Assembly: GCA_951217055.1 (NCBI GenBank)
Contig: OX578276.1
Location: forward strand, 120,536,979 to 120,600,978
Length of the DNA stretch: 64,000 nucleotides
Direction of reading: 5' to 3'
Origin: Gerris lacustris
Lineage: Eukaryota; Arthropoda; Insecta; Hemiptera; Gerridae
Below are positions 33,674 through 45,640 of this stretch, piece after piece. The notes beneath the pieces were generated by a model. The model was not told the origin of the DNA. It was given only the letters and a program-made list of their open reading frames with translations, and did no database searches. The position numbers and the translations under genes are program-made. Numbering within the stretch: the first letter of the stretch is position 1; each line of letters starts with the position of its first letter.

Positions 33674-34597
33674 CTCAAATTATAATATTCGATATAATTG
33701 TTGTTAAAGTAGTATCAAAATTATTGTTACTTTTTTAAATTTTATTTTGTATTTCAAACAATACTAGGGAAATAAAATGTTATAATAAACTACAACTAAC
33801 ATTATCAAACATTTACTTTTATTGATTAGATTTACATAAAGTAATCTAAAAAATAATTTAGTTATCTTCTTACTATGTGAGAATAGGATAAAACTTAAAA
33901 AAATAGATACAACTTAAGGGGTTATCTATAACTATTGAATTTTTTTAATTTAGTTTTTACTAAATACAATATAATAATAAATTTAGCTCTAAGAATTGCA
34001 TTCTCTTAAATTTGATTCTAAAAAAGATCTATATTTATCATTAATAATACAGAAAACAATATTACTGACCAAATAAAGTTATTTTAAAATGTTAGACATA
34101 CAATTCTTTGGTTATCAACAAGTAAAATATTATTTTACCTATTGAGGGCTAAAACCAGGGTTTTAAACTTAAGAAATGGAGTAAAACGTTGTACATGAAT
34201 AAGAAATAATGCAGTAATGACCATGAAAGATAGTACACAACGAGACTGTATCAAGTTCTTCACAGCTTGAAGAAGATATGTTATAAGAAAACATCTTTGT
34301 AAGAATAACATACTGAACTTTAAGTGAACAAGATTCAATGGTACAAACATTCTATGGTTATAGTGACAAATGCATTGTACAAAGGGATATAGTTTTCCAT
34401 CTAATGAAGCTTGCTAAATTCAAAATAATATGAAGGGATTTTCAAATTTTTATATTAGATGATATAACGTAAAAAAATTTTTATTGAGCTTGTCAGAAAT
34501 AATACGTTTCCTAAATTATAAGGCTTAAGATCCTCGACTGTGTTTTTCTACAATGTGTGATAGCGACTCATCAGTGACTTACTTGTACTTCCAAAGT
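33673..34597. other. no feature seen
   Basis: AT-rich sequence; no repeat class or exon recognised. Confidence 0.45.
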
Positions 34598-34655
34598 CGG
34601 TCTAGTAACCAATAGGTTACCTGAAGAAGGCTGTTTTAGAGCAGCCGAAACCGGT
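34598..34655 (+). ncRNA. hammerhead-ribozyme-like motif
   Basis: In order: CGGT-C (34598-34602), hairpin GTAACC-AATA-GGTTAC (34605-34620), CTGAAGA (34621-34627, matching the hammerhead core CUGANGA), hairpin GGCTG/CAGCC (34629-34646), GAAA (34647-34650), and ACCG pairing back to CGGT. This is the type III hammerhead order. Two irregularities, TA before stem I and an extra A before stem II, may mean it is degraded. Hammerheads are known in Penelope-like and other retroelements, but no such coding region is adjacent. Confidence 0.45.
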
Positions 34656-35089
34656 CAATTGTTTCAATTACAATTTTTTTGTGTGAAGACGTTGTTTAGT
34701 TATTGAACTACACCTCTTCCATTATAAGGCTTTATAAACTACGGAATATTACTTCCAAGAAATATGTGAGGTTTATTGAATAAATACGAGAATTCTACAA
34801 TTATAATTATACGATTACAAATAATCGTATATAGGTAGTAGTAAGAAATAGGAGGCCGTTAAGAATAAGGGTTTGAGCATTTTTATCTAATTAAAACTAA
34901 TATTTTATGATCTGGATGAAAATATACAGTTATAATATTTAAAGAATTTGAGATTAAAAGTCTACATTATGTCGAATACCATTGCAAAAGTCAATACATT
35001 AATATTATTTAATAAGTGACTTCTAAATTATCCACAGGTACATATAATCACTGGGCTTTATTTTTTTAGGTAATTAATTCCGTTACTTC

Positions 35090-35915
35090 CAAGCATTTTG
35101 CTCCCGAGCTTATACCGAAGGTAACTGAAGCTATGTGATCGTTCTGCAAAACAAAACATTTTTATGTCTCCGAAGTCAAAATTTCTTAGCCAGAAATCCG
35201 TTTTAGAAATCAGGGAACATCTTTGGTTCCGTGTCTGTCGCTACATTTTTTTCGAACCAACTATGTAAAAAAAAAATCGTCTGAGTTTAATGAAATTTGG
35301 ATGGTAGGGGTAGGTCATGATTTACCTATTGTTAGTCCCGTGTAAGTTTCAACCTTCTTCGCCTATATTTTTATCATCTACATACGCAAAAGCTTACATT
35401 TATTTACACCTATAAATATTTATACTTACTTTCAAAAGTACTCAAAAGGCGGAGATAATCATGCCTGCAGCTTGAACAAAAACATGGCAACTTGCAAGTG
35501 CAAGCTATTTGCACGAGGATATGTTAAATGGCATGACTGCAGCTGGCAACAGATAAAAGCTTAATAAAAATCCTTGGTATGCCAGTTACTGGCAAATTCC
35601 CTCTTTTGGCATGCAAGCTACTTCCCTAATTTGACGGCATGTGTATCTTCGCCTATATAATTTTTAAGATATTTGGATGTTTTGTTGAAAGTAGCCCGCT
35701 GATAGCCACAGATTAATTTCAACCGCCCGTGCACATTAAATATTGCTAAATTGGTAATTTTATTCGTATAAAAAAGCAAAACAATTTCAAGATTTAGTAA
35801 AAAGGGGAACACAATTAAATATATTAGACTATATTAGTTTTTAAAAGCATAACATCAATGAAATTCGTGATTAGATGCGAGGAAGCTATGTGCCACACTT
35901 ATTGGCAGACTATTT
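35090..35915 (+). repeat. ~600-bp family, copy with ~200-bp insert
   Basis: Starts GCTCCCGAGCTTATACCGAA and ends CACTTATTGGCAGACTATTT. Between about 35430 and 35640 lies extra sequence with repeated GCATG and CTGCAGCT motifs (CATGCCTGCAGCTTGAAC; GCATGACTGCAGCTGGCAAC). Confidence 0.7.
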
Positions 35916-37527
35916 CACAAGTAATTAATTTTCATCCTACGGATTAACTGCATCAAATAAGGACAAGTTGGTATAGGACAATTATTATTCCTAAAAGGAC
36001 GAAAAATTGTTCTCAATCATTGCATAGCATTTCTCATTGATGAAGTGGTCTTATTACTCTGACTTTTTACTTGGGGGGTCTAGAACTGTAACTAGGATGT
36101 AATATGGCAGTACTATCATGATAATAAAGGGATACGATAAATGAACAATAAATAATGCTTTGGCTTTGAAATAGAACAATTAATGTCAAAAACCACAATT
36201 TTTAATGCCAAGATTGGATGTTTTAGCAGCTAACATATTTTTGGGATTGGCAATTTATGACTCATAAATTCTAGAGAAAGGGAACCCCGTATAAGATAGG
36301 TTATTCTTCCAATAAAAAGTAGATATCGAAGGTACCATCTGTGACTCATTTTCCGCTAAAACTTGACATTAATTGTAACAGTTTCAAGGTATAATTATGT
36401 ATAAATATTAAACTCTTTCATATACAGGTATAATAGAGCTAGTAAACTACTTATAAAGATAGAAATAATTTGATTAATAAATTGCTACTAAATTAGTTGT
36501 TTTAATCGAGATTTTTGATGAACTTCAGCAACATTATTATTATATTGAATAAAAAGTTTCATATGTAAAACATGGCTACTTAACCCTAATAAAATAAAAG
36601 ATTAAAAATATTCACAACATTTTCACATATTCAAGATTATTTGCTCCTCAGATAAAATATAATGAAATATTAGTTAAATAAAAGATAATACATAGAATTT
36701 CAAATAAATAATAATAACTTGTCTTTCATTTTTTTGCTTGAACTTTCCACAAACAGTATGATGAATGAAATACTTAAATATGTTTAAAAAAAACAAAAAA
36801 CAAATCATACATAAGACTTAGATATAGATATCCTATTTATTGTTCTTTCTTTTAGCTTAATATTACACATAAATGTACCTAATTAAATAACTTTTGAAAC
36901 CAAAGAAAATTGACAATAACTTTTGTTTTGTTGACAGTTTTGTAACATATGACATTGAACTATTGTTATTGTCAGAATCTGGCGTGTGTTGCTACTGAAA
37001 GCATGATGTTACTTAAACATGAATTTTTATTTAAATGGCATTGTTAAAATTAAACACCTTCTTTAATTTGTATAATATATTATTCTTAAAATTATTACAA
37101 AAAGATGTGATTGATAAAGGGTCGAAACGTATCAACATTAAATATATGAAAACAAACTAGTTTTGATTGTATTTAGTTTACATCTGAAGCATTCATAATA
37201 TATGTAGTATATTAAAAAAATAATTAGAAGAAGAAAAAAAAAATAATAATAATAAAATAAAATTAAAAAAATGGGGAAATCTAAATACAGATAGTTAACT
37301 TATCAAATCATATCTTATGATATTATATATAAATTGAATTCAATATATTGAAATATATCAATATCAAGTAGTGAAAAATAATAACTAAGGTCTGAATATA
37401 TGTTTTAGAGAGATGGTTTTGTACATTTAAATGGGTTAGAGTGCAAACTAACTTTCAAATATTTGTTAACTAGAACTAGAATCACACATAATAAATATGA
37501 ATGATTTTATGGCGGCTGTAAAATAAT

Positions 37528-37532
<5 letters not shown>
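35916..37532. other. no feature seen
   Basis: AT-rich sequence with no exon or clear repeat. AAAGGGTCGAAACGTATCAA at about 37118 resembles the GAAAC end of the motif at 34598 but lacks the rest. Confidence 0.45.

Positions 37533-37610
<78 letters not shown>
37533..37610. repeat. (TA)n microsatellite
   Basis: A pure TA tract. Confidence 0.95.
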
Positions 37611-37612
<2 letters not shown>

Positions 37613-37649
37613 AATGAGGATATCCCTACCGTCGATACTTGCCTGATCT

Positions 37650-37712
37650 GAGGATCACTGAACCGGTTTCAGCTAAACGCCATCATCAGCAGAGTCGAAG
37701 TCTCTCGAAGCA
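37650..37712 (-). ncRNA. weak hammerhead-core-like motif
   Basis: On the minus strand: an AGAG...CTCT hairpin, then CTGATGA (perfect core), a weak GGC/GCT stem and GAAACCGGTTC. The partner for stem III was not found, so this is a relic at best. Confidence 0.3.
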
Positions 37713-37914
37713 CTCTTAGAGTCTACATGAGAGAATGAAGTTGAACTTCATTCAATTGGCTTTACTGATCTTTGAATAAAAATGAACTTAGCCATTTTAG
37801 TTGTTACTTTTAAAAAGAAGATTAAATTGTTTCAAATTTTAAAGTTAAATCGGCTTATATAAATAAATCATTTAACATTATTTAAATATTTATTTATTTA
37901 TTTACTTATTTATA

Positions 37915-38090
37915 ATTTTTTATATATATATTATATATATTATATTATATTATATTATATTATATTATATATTATATATATATATATTATATTATATATT
38001 ATATATATATATTATATATATTATTATGTATATTATATTATATTATATTATATATATTATATATATTATATATATTATATATATTATATA

Positions 38091-38169
<79 letters not shown>
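37915..38169. repeat. TTATA/TA low-complexity tract
   Basis: Mixed TATATTA repeats passing into pure (TA)n. The apparent reading frame is an artefact. Confidence 0.9.
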
Positions 38170-38174
<5 letters not shown>

Positions 38175-38604
38175 TTACCTTATCAGTTTAAAAAGTATGA
38201 AGTTAGAATAGAGTAGTTTACAATTTTAATAAAATAATGAAATTATTACAATGATAAAATAATTATAATTAAATTTTATTGTATTATTCTTAGAATATAA
38301 TTGATAAAATTTACTCACAATTAGTATGCAGATAATTACACTGTTCAAATATACACAATTATTTAATTATTTAGCAATGATTTCATACTCTGCGTCACGT
38401 GTGACTGTATCTTATTATTATTATATTCTTTTTACATGTATTTTACTGATTATTATCAATTATTCCATGTTATAAAAATATATATATACTCGTAATATGG
38501 AAGATAGGTGAGAAACAGTAAGCCAAATTTGTAAAGATTATCTCTAATTTCAATACTCTCACTAACTGTTCTTAGGGATCAAAATTTGTATAATATTTAT
38601 TTAG

Positions 38605-38800
38605 GCTCCAAAGGAGTGAAGTAAGTGATTGCACCCTGAGCGATGAAGTTGGTTCCAGAGGCCAGAGGCGCAGCCGAGGGAACCATAACTTCACTCCCGA
38701 GGCGGAGCAAAGGGAGTTAACTATCGCGAGGGAGCAAGTGGTTTTACTCCCGAGGTACGTACAAGAATTTACCTCCAGAAGGGAGGTTGCTTCTTTCAGA
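38605..38800 (-). repeat. nested-hairpin block, inverted copy
   Basis: Complement of 20326-20488: GATTGCACCCTGAGCGATGA, AGTTGGTTCC, GAGGGAACCATAACTTCACT, GGGAGTTAACTATCGCGAGG, ending TTTACCTCCAGAAGGGAGG. Confidence 0.75.
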
Positions 38801-38878
38801 AGTGAGGTTTGCTTCTTGTACGATATCATGGGGAATGTTTGAAAACAGTTCATCAAGGTCCACTAAGTTATCTTCCAT
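38744..38878 (-). pseudogene. 44-codon ORF start of an unidentified transposon protein
   Basis: A frame on the minus strand opens MEDNLVDLDELFSNIPHD and is acidic at the start, with a normal codon look. It runs through TSERSNLPSGGK and stops where the nested-hairpin block begins. It looks like the first part of a transposon protein cut off by the hairpin block. The family is not identified; a tyrosine recombinase-like (Crypton-type) N-terminus is only a guess. Confidence 0.35.
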
Positions 38879-39154
38879 GATAATTCCTTATTTATCTATT
38901 TACGTAACTTTATATTTAAATAAAAACGAGCAAATTTAAAAAAAGAACTAATAAATAACTAAAAACAACACAATTAATAGAACATTAACTTAAAACACGG
39001 AGCGTTTTAAAACAAAACAATGAAATATTTAAAAACAGCTGATTGCGAGTCATGTTTGTAATAAACAGTGTTGCCAACTTAAATCTTCGTAAAATCCGTC
39101 CAAACACAGTTTTTTTACTAGAATTAAGTTGGCTGCACTGAATTTACAGGGAGT

Positions 39155-39179
39155 CAGGGAGTTATGCCATAACTCCCTG
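39155..39179. repeat. perfect 11-bp hairpin
   Basis: CAGGGAGTTAT / ATAACTCCCTG with a GCC loop; a further ATAACTCCCTG follows at about 39183. Confidence 0.85.
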
Positions 39180-40196
39180 CTATAACTCCCTGTCGCTCGG
39201 CCAGGCAGTTAAATACTTAACACCCTACAAACCAGGCAGTAAAGTTTACTCCTTCTCTCGCCTGAAGGTAAAAGCTTTAATACAATTAAATATGTTGTAT
39301 ATTTCTTTTTTTAAACAATACTCATTATTTATTATGTGAATTTAAATTTATTTTATGAGTACAAAACAATGCCATAGTTCTCATTATAAGTTACTGAATT
39401 AAAATTACTTTCTATATATAAAAATATCTACTTATCGTTTAAGCAAAAAAAAATTAAAAAGAGAAAGAAATAATAGTTGTCAAAGCAAGGAAGAAAGAAT
39501 AAAAATACGACCTAATGTAATTTTGTTGAAGACACAACATGTGCTTTAATTTTTATAGCTAGGTTTTTTCACTTCGCTTGGGTTTTTTTCACTGTTCGGG
39601 TGAAGAGTTTTCTAGACCAATTTATTCTCTACACGAATATATGTGCATGTAAGGCTATAAATTCACAGTATTAATTACATGTGTAAAAAGTAAGTATAAA
39701 GTTAAAATGCTTTGGGACGAGTTTTGAACAAAAGTAAAATAGTATTTATTAGGTAAAAAATCATAAAAGTTACGTTTGATCTATAGTAAAACTTATACTT
39801 CTAAGTACTTAAGGTTATTATAACATATCTTTTTCCTATACAGTTGACCGATAAAGTGGTTGTTATCGCACTCAAAATAGTACGCAAAACAGCAGATTCC
39901 TGCACTTACCTTCTTTACCGCACTTATTTTACTTTACCGCACTTCAGTGTTCCAACTGACGAACATAAAGAACTTAAATCTAAACATAGATTGAATAATC
40001 CAAATTATAATAGTATTATAAGAATGACAACTAATGACTAACTTTTTAACTAATTTTTTAACTAACTACATGATTTAAACACTATATATCAAATATAAAA
40101 ATGTTAAAATATAAAAAAAGTAACGATAGACAATATACAAAAAAGAATCAAATGTGATAATCCTAATAATAACTGCGCTTCGTCAGGTTTGCTGGA

Positions 40197-40246
40197 TTAG
40201 AGGTGGTTAGAGGTGGTTAGAGGTGGTTAGAGGTGGTTAGAGGTGG
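40197..40246 (+). repeat. five TTAGAGGTGG units
   Basis: Five perfect 10-bp units in tandem, next to the GGCAACACTG end. Confidence 0.95.
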
Positions 40247-40413
40247 TTAAAAAAGGCAACACTGGGTATAAACAGAACAGCTGGTTTAGTTGATATTGAA
40301 AAACCTTTTATCTATGATTGATACGAAATATAAACATTGTATCTCTGTTTAGATGCGTAGAAAGTGATTGTTTACGTACTTGTATTCATTTCGCATGCGT
40401 GTCTTATAGTTCT

Positions 40414-40465
40414 GAAGAATTCCTCTTCTTTACCACCCTAGGGCGGTAAAGAAGAGGAATTCTTC
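40414..40465. repeat. 52-bp near-perfect palindrome
   Basis: GAAGAATTCCTCTTCTTTAC then CACCCT|AGGGCG and the mirror arm; one mismatched pair in 26. It sits just left of the 40470-40880 block. Confidence 0.9.
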
Positions 40466-40561
40466 AACTTTACAATTAGCGAGTTTGTTTACATTTATCA
40501 ATACTAATTTGCAGTTCTTTTATTAAAGTAACTGTTTATATCGAGTTTTTAGTGAAAAACA

Positions 40562-40700
40562 ATGAGTGAATCAAGTGACTTTGACGAAAATGTATGGGAA
40601 TAATACTCCTCCAGGAATAATTAATTCGGAAAAAAATACAACTCAAGAATTAATGCCATCTTTATCAAGAGAGAAATACGAACTTACATACAGCAAGTTT
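40562..40700 (+). pseudogene. broken ORF start of transposon protein
   Basis: ATG opens MSESSDFDENVWE then TAA. In the next frame the sequence continues with SEKNTTQELMPSLSREKYE and TYSKF. The related block at 19310-19560 lacks about 147 bp covering exactly this part. The YE..Y..F pattern would fit the start of a tyrosine recombinase core-binding domain, but that is a guess. Confidence 0.35.
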
Positions 40701-40743
40701 ATTTTTTCTGTATTTATTATTTAAATCTAACAATCGTAGATAA

Positions 40744-40877
40744 AGTACGGTACGCAACTCGTGCGAAAACGGCATTTTGCATTGCTCGTGTGGTTTAACT
40801 ACCCTCGCTGTCGCTCGGGTGCAAACTCCACACTCGCATGCAAAATGCTACTTTCCGCACTCCACGCGTAATGTACT
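40744..40877. repeat. 134-bp nested imperfect palindrome, copy 2
   Basis: Arms AGTAC..TACGC / GCGTA..GTACT, TGCG / CGCA, GCATTTTGCAT / ATGCAAAATGC and CTCGTGTGG / CCACACTCG fold around ACCCTCGCTGTCGCTCGGGT. Confidence 0.8.
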
Positions 40878-40933
40878 ATTACATGTTGATGAACACTCTA
40901 TTATTTTGTATTTTATTTACAGAGTAGGAAAAA

Positions 40934-41074
40934 TTTAATGTGCAACTCGAGCTTAAAGTGTCTATGCTGCACTCGAGAAACCTTTTCGCCCTCTCGACCT
41001 TTTCGCGCTCGTGCGTAAATATTTCTCTCGAGTGAAGAAAAGTGCCACTTTGCGCACTAGTTGCACAAATAACT
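40934..41074. repeat. 141-bp nested imperfect palindrome, second type
   Basis: TGTGCAACT / AGTTGCACA outside, AAAGTG / CACTTT next, then CACTCGAGAAA / TTTCTCTCGAGTG, around CCCTCTCGACCTTTTCGCGC. Same design as 40744-40877 but a different sequence. Confidence 0.75.
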
Positions 41075-41249
41075 ATTAAAGTAAGCACGTAAATGTAAAG
41101 CTTATTCTATTGTTTCAAAAGCAAATTTCCCTTAATAAATTTAAATAACATTATGCTTCGGCTGAAAAATGTCTCTTGTTAAAGCAACTGGATGTGTAAG
41201 CATTCAATAATCAAGAGTGACTGAAATAATCTTCAACAATATATATATA

Positions 41250-41530
41250 GGTGAGGGGAGCCAATGAGAGGTAAACATTTTGAATTCTAGAAGGTCGGGC
41301 CAACTAGGCAAACAGAAATGTCACTAGTTGTGGGGCGCTGCACTTAAGATAACCTCTCAGTGGATTTTTTTTTTTTCCTAGCAAAGGTTGGCCAATCTGA
41401 GTGTCAAAAGCAACAACTCCTAACGCACATACTGTAGATCTAGAGCCTATGGCTGCTAATTAATTACGTAGGAAAGACTCTAGGGAGGATGTAATCCTCC
41501 CCCCTGCCGCTCTTCCTAAAAGCTGTCACA
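41250..41530. other. unassigned GC-richer block
   Basis: Contains GGCTGCTAATTAATTACGTA and GGAGGATGTAATCCTCC (a short palindrome). Base composition differs from the flanks and suggests a repeat fragment of unknown class. No reading frame. Confidence 0.35.
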
Positions 41531-41844
41531 TCAATTTTTTTTATAGAGGGTTAAGCTAATATTATAATAATATACACGTTCAATCCTAAATTCTGAACAG
41601 TAGTTATTTATGTTACTAGGCAGCAAAATGGAATTTTGCTGTCAAGTTTTTTAAGTTATAGTTCCGAGTCAGGATGTTTCCTTTGCTGCATATTTACATA
41701 CAATATTTTATCTACTAACGGCATAAAAATTACACTAATTATTATATTCCTTTTTTAATAGATAAAAGATTTAAAGAAATGAATGTTGTAAAAATACGAA
41801 AGTTTGAGTCATTAAGTTAAAACAAAACAAAGGGAAAATGAATT

Positions 41845-41854
41845 CAGTGTTGCC
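41845..41854 (+). repeat. isolated CAGTGTTGCC end
   Basis: The same 10-mer as the ends at 39066 and 40264; no partner identified. Confidence 0.3.
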
Positions 41855-42505
41855 ACTTTTTATTAACACTTTTATTAACAGCTGTTTTAATCTAATTTTC
41901 TTAATAATCACTGTAAAATAATATAATTTGTTTTATTATTATAATTTTTAAAGGTATTTTTAAAAAATATATAAATATTTAGCAGAATATTACGCTAAAA
42001 TATATAAAAATGAAGAAATGTGGGAGAGTTCATAACCTGCGATCTAGTAACCTTTTCTTAAAATTTGCCAGCCTGTTTGTTATTTTGCTGACACTTTGAA
42101 CTTTTGCCGACACTTTGATATTTTGCTGACACTTTATTTCTCTGCTGCGCGTTTTTTGACATGTTACAAAAGAATCAAGAAAAATTACATTTTGCAGATT
42201 GAAAACAGTACAAGAATGCTTAATTTTGCTCCCGTGAGTAGATAAAAAAATTGATAATGGTTATAAGGTTATAGGTATGTTATAAGGTTTCTGACAAATG
42301 ATTGATAACAATAGAATAGTTTAGTATGTTTTGCCACTTGGAAGCACCACCTGCCTTTAGTTGAATAGAAGACGATTCGATATATCGATAGTGAGTTATC
42401 GATTGTACAGTATCAGTGATAAGGTTTGATACGATAATCGTTTAAATTATAATTACATTTTATGTTTTGATTTGTTGCAACAGTGTTTAAGTTTATAATT
42501 ACATA

Positions 42506-42520
42506 AGGTTTGTTCCAACC
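42506..42520 (+). repeat. isolated AGGTTTGTTCCAACC end
   Basis: Matches the terminal repeat of the element at 16946-17929. The right partner was not found, so this may be a solo end. Confidence 0.5.
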
Positions 42521-43806
42521 TCATTATGAGAATTGGCCTTTACTTCGTCGTCTTCTTATCAATTTTCAATTATTTGTTTATAATTTGATGATAATTTTCT
42601 TATCATTGCTTATCGGTATTATAAACTTTAACTCCAAACTTCATTTCACTAAAATTTAGTGTCTAGTTAATTATTGTGATTTATTGATGATTTTATGGAC
42701 CGTTTAGCTTTAAATCCTATGTTTTAAAGTTTGAAGAAGCTGCAAGAGAACACTTACAAATATGTACCTGTACCTACTTAACTCAGGTAAGCATTTATAA
42801 TCTTCTTAATCATTGGTTTATTTTATTGATTAATTACACTTAAATATATATTCGAGGAATAACTTTAATTATCAATTATAATGTTTGATACAGACATGGT
42901 TATTTTAGATGAGTATTACCTGAGTAGGTAACAAAATTAAATTACAAGGTACAACCTTATGTACAATATAAAATAAACATTTTAAGTTTCTTTCTTTTAA
43001 ATTGTAAAATCGTATTATTTTTTTAATCTTCACATACCAGAATTGTGGAGACCCTTTTTTGATCCCAACCGCTTTGTGAAGGTATTTCTTCAGGCCTGGT
43101 GAGTATTTTTCCCAAGATTTGATTGTTCCGGGATTAGCCTTTCGGTTTTTTGTTGTGTTCTTTCTTTCTTAAAATCTGAAAAGAGATTTATTTATTATGT
43201 CATTACAAAACGGAGAGATTTTTGTAATCTAGTTTATAATAGTATTCTTGGGAAACACGTGTCACTTTTCTTAAATTCAAACATGATACAAGGGTGTTAG
43301 TGCTTGGGTGAGTTTTAAGGGCGAGAGCCCTCTACCTTTCGGGCACTCTGGTTTCTTTAGTTATGAATTATTTATTGTATAATTTGCTTGCTTAGTTGAG
43401 CGTTCTCCTACCAGCCGGTGTTGAGAGGGATTAGATACAATGACAACAATATTACAGTAACTTAGTTTAATCGATATCTTTGTATTTTCTTGTGTTTAGG
43501 GAACGAAAGAGTGTGTTGTTTTGTTATGTTAAGCCATATATTGTGGTAGCTATTGCATGAAATGTTATTTTGACTTTCAAATATAGAAATACAGCATCTA
43601 CTAAAATATTGTGAATAGCAGGATTCTAACCACTAATGTCTTCTTCGCCGATAGAGAGATGAGTAGAAACATATGTAAGAGAATTGTAGGAGTTGGGTCA
43701 GATGCTGGAATCTGACTCATATGAGGTTGGAATCTAGAAAATGATTACATTGACTTTATTAGAAAGGATTTAAAATAAAATGGATATAAAATAAAATGAA
43801 ATGAAT

Positions 43807-43874
<68 letters not shown>

Positions 43875-45164
43875 TTATTTATTTTTTTTTTTTTTTTTCT
43901 TTTGTTAAAAAGGATTCTGATCATTTATTAATATTCAAAATGCAAATAGTTTACAAAGATACAAGTGAATAGGAAAATGACAACAAAATATGGGAAAGTT
44001 AGTCTAAGTTGACTCTTTTTACTAGTTCGATCTTATATTTTGAATAAATTGGTTATAAAGTAAAAATAAGATCGGTGAACTGAATTGATTTTTTTTTGCC
44101 CTTTATTTGATTGAGAATTCGATGGGAATTTTGAAAAGATTTAATATTCAGAAAGTTAGGTTGGAAATTTAAGTTAAAGTTGTATAAATATTGTTTATTG
44201 CGTCAGTGCTTTCACTCAGCGACTCTCTGAATCAGGGAGTGATTCAAGCAAACATAAAACATAAAATATTATTTTTAATGTTTTATGGAATAATACATAA
44301 TAGGAATTGAAAAAACAAAAGTACTAATGAATAACTACAAAAATACATTACCAACCGCAATAACTAAGATTTGTAATTTTACGGTCACTGTACCCTAAAG
44401 TTTTTTTTTTTTTTTTGTTTTTTTTTAAATTCGTACCCTTTCTCTGTGGCCTCTACATTATATTATATTAATTTGTTAAGATATTTACATTTCTCACTTA
44501 CCGTAATCCTTACTGTAGGAAATCATTTAAATCTTATAAATGATTAAAATATTTGCATTGAAGGAAAACTCGAGGTGGATCAGAGAGAGCCGAAATCTAA
44601 CAGAAATTAAAAAATATCAAGATCTTATTAAATTCCATACCTAATATTAGTTAAGAACCTTAAAAATATTATTCCACAATGAGTTTTAGCTCAAATATTG
44701 TATCGAGATAAAATGTTAGCTTCTGGAATCTCTGCATCGAAAAATCTTCTTCTTTACGTTTGTTAATGTAGCAGAAATCTAATAGTTCTTTTGGACCAGT
44801 ATTTCACTAATACTTTCTACAAATAGAATTAAGGATAAGGTTCCATAAACGTCTTCATATCTACCTTGCATACTGTAATGATGAAGGTATCGGAAATGTT
44901 AGTATAATTTGACCTAAGAGAATCGAACATTATGTTTTATTTTTAAACGATATGATAGTACACTTTTCTATAGAAGTATTTACATTCAGAACCTTGATAA
45001 AATGAATGAATTTTTTAATGTAATAAATAATTAGATGGAGAAATGTTTAAATAATTAATGTTAAATATGCTTTTACATTTGTATTGATATTAATAAAATT
45101 CCATGGACGAATCGTTCCATATCAGCGTGTTTAGTGTCGGTAACTTATATGTTCTGGAACTACT
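42521..45164. other. mostly unassigned, with (TA)n at 43810-43870
   Basis: No gene recognised. A (TA)n tract at 43810-43870 is followed by a T-run. The 43260-43440 stretch is somewhat GC-richer (GGGCGAGAGCCCTCTACC) but has no frame. Confidence 0.4.
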
Positions 45165-45385
45165 TTAGATTGTTGCTCCCCTATTAAAAAACATACGGGA
45201 GTAAAAAACTAAAGAAGGTATACGGAACGTTCTTTCTTAGACTATTACTGCCCTTATAAAAACAGAAGTTTGATATTCGTTTGTCCTAAAGTATATTAGA
45301 CTAAACATTCCTTTGACTTCCATTTCAAACATTCCTTGAAATCCATTTATACTCTAAAAAACATAGGGGAGTAACAATCTAAAGA
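45165..45385. repeat. small GGGAGTAACA foldback repeat, copies 2
   Basis: TTTAGATTGTTGCTCCCC, GGGAGTAAAAAACTAAAGAA, CTTAGACTATTACTGCCC and GGGGAGTAACAATCTAAAG: three or four alternating motif copies. Confidence 0.6.
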
Positions 45386-45394
45386 TGTACCGAT

Positions 45395-45640
45395 GTTCTC
45401 GTGGAAACTAAACTTCACTTTAATGACCATCCTAATAACGTGCTATCTCAAGCTTCGAATTCGCTCAAGAACGGTATAATCACCTACCTCTGTCAGAAAG
45501 TCGCTCTTGAGAAATGTCGAGTCTTTTCTGTGCAAAATGCTCATGAGACCCATACTTGAATATGATAGCTCTATTTGGAGTTATAAAATCCCGAGAAAAA
45601 TAATCATTTCAGCGTTGGTAAATCCTTGCTCAACTAAATA
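45395..45640 (+). pseudogene. LINE reverse transcriptase thumb fragment
   Basis: Shifted frames give KLHFNDHPNNVLSQASNSL and then FCAKMLMRPILEYDSSIWSY, the RPILEY..W motif that follows the RT palm in CR1/jockey-type LINEs. Stops and shifts are frequent. Weaker similarity may continue to about 45800. Confidence 0.6.

Larger units (their letters stand above)
39066..40264. mobile_element. CAGTGTTGCC-ended element (hAT-like)
   Basis: CAGTGTTGCC at 39066 and GGCAACACTG ending at 40264 form 10-bp inverted ends. Flanking octamers GTAATAAA and GGTATAAA match at 6 of 8 bases, compatible with a decayed 8-bp hAT duplication. The interior holds hairpin 39155-39179, a weak 65-codon frame (39844-40041, with KHRLNNP) and the tandem repeat at 40197. 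No transposase is seen. Confidence 0.4.
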
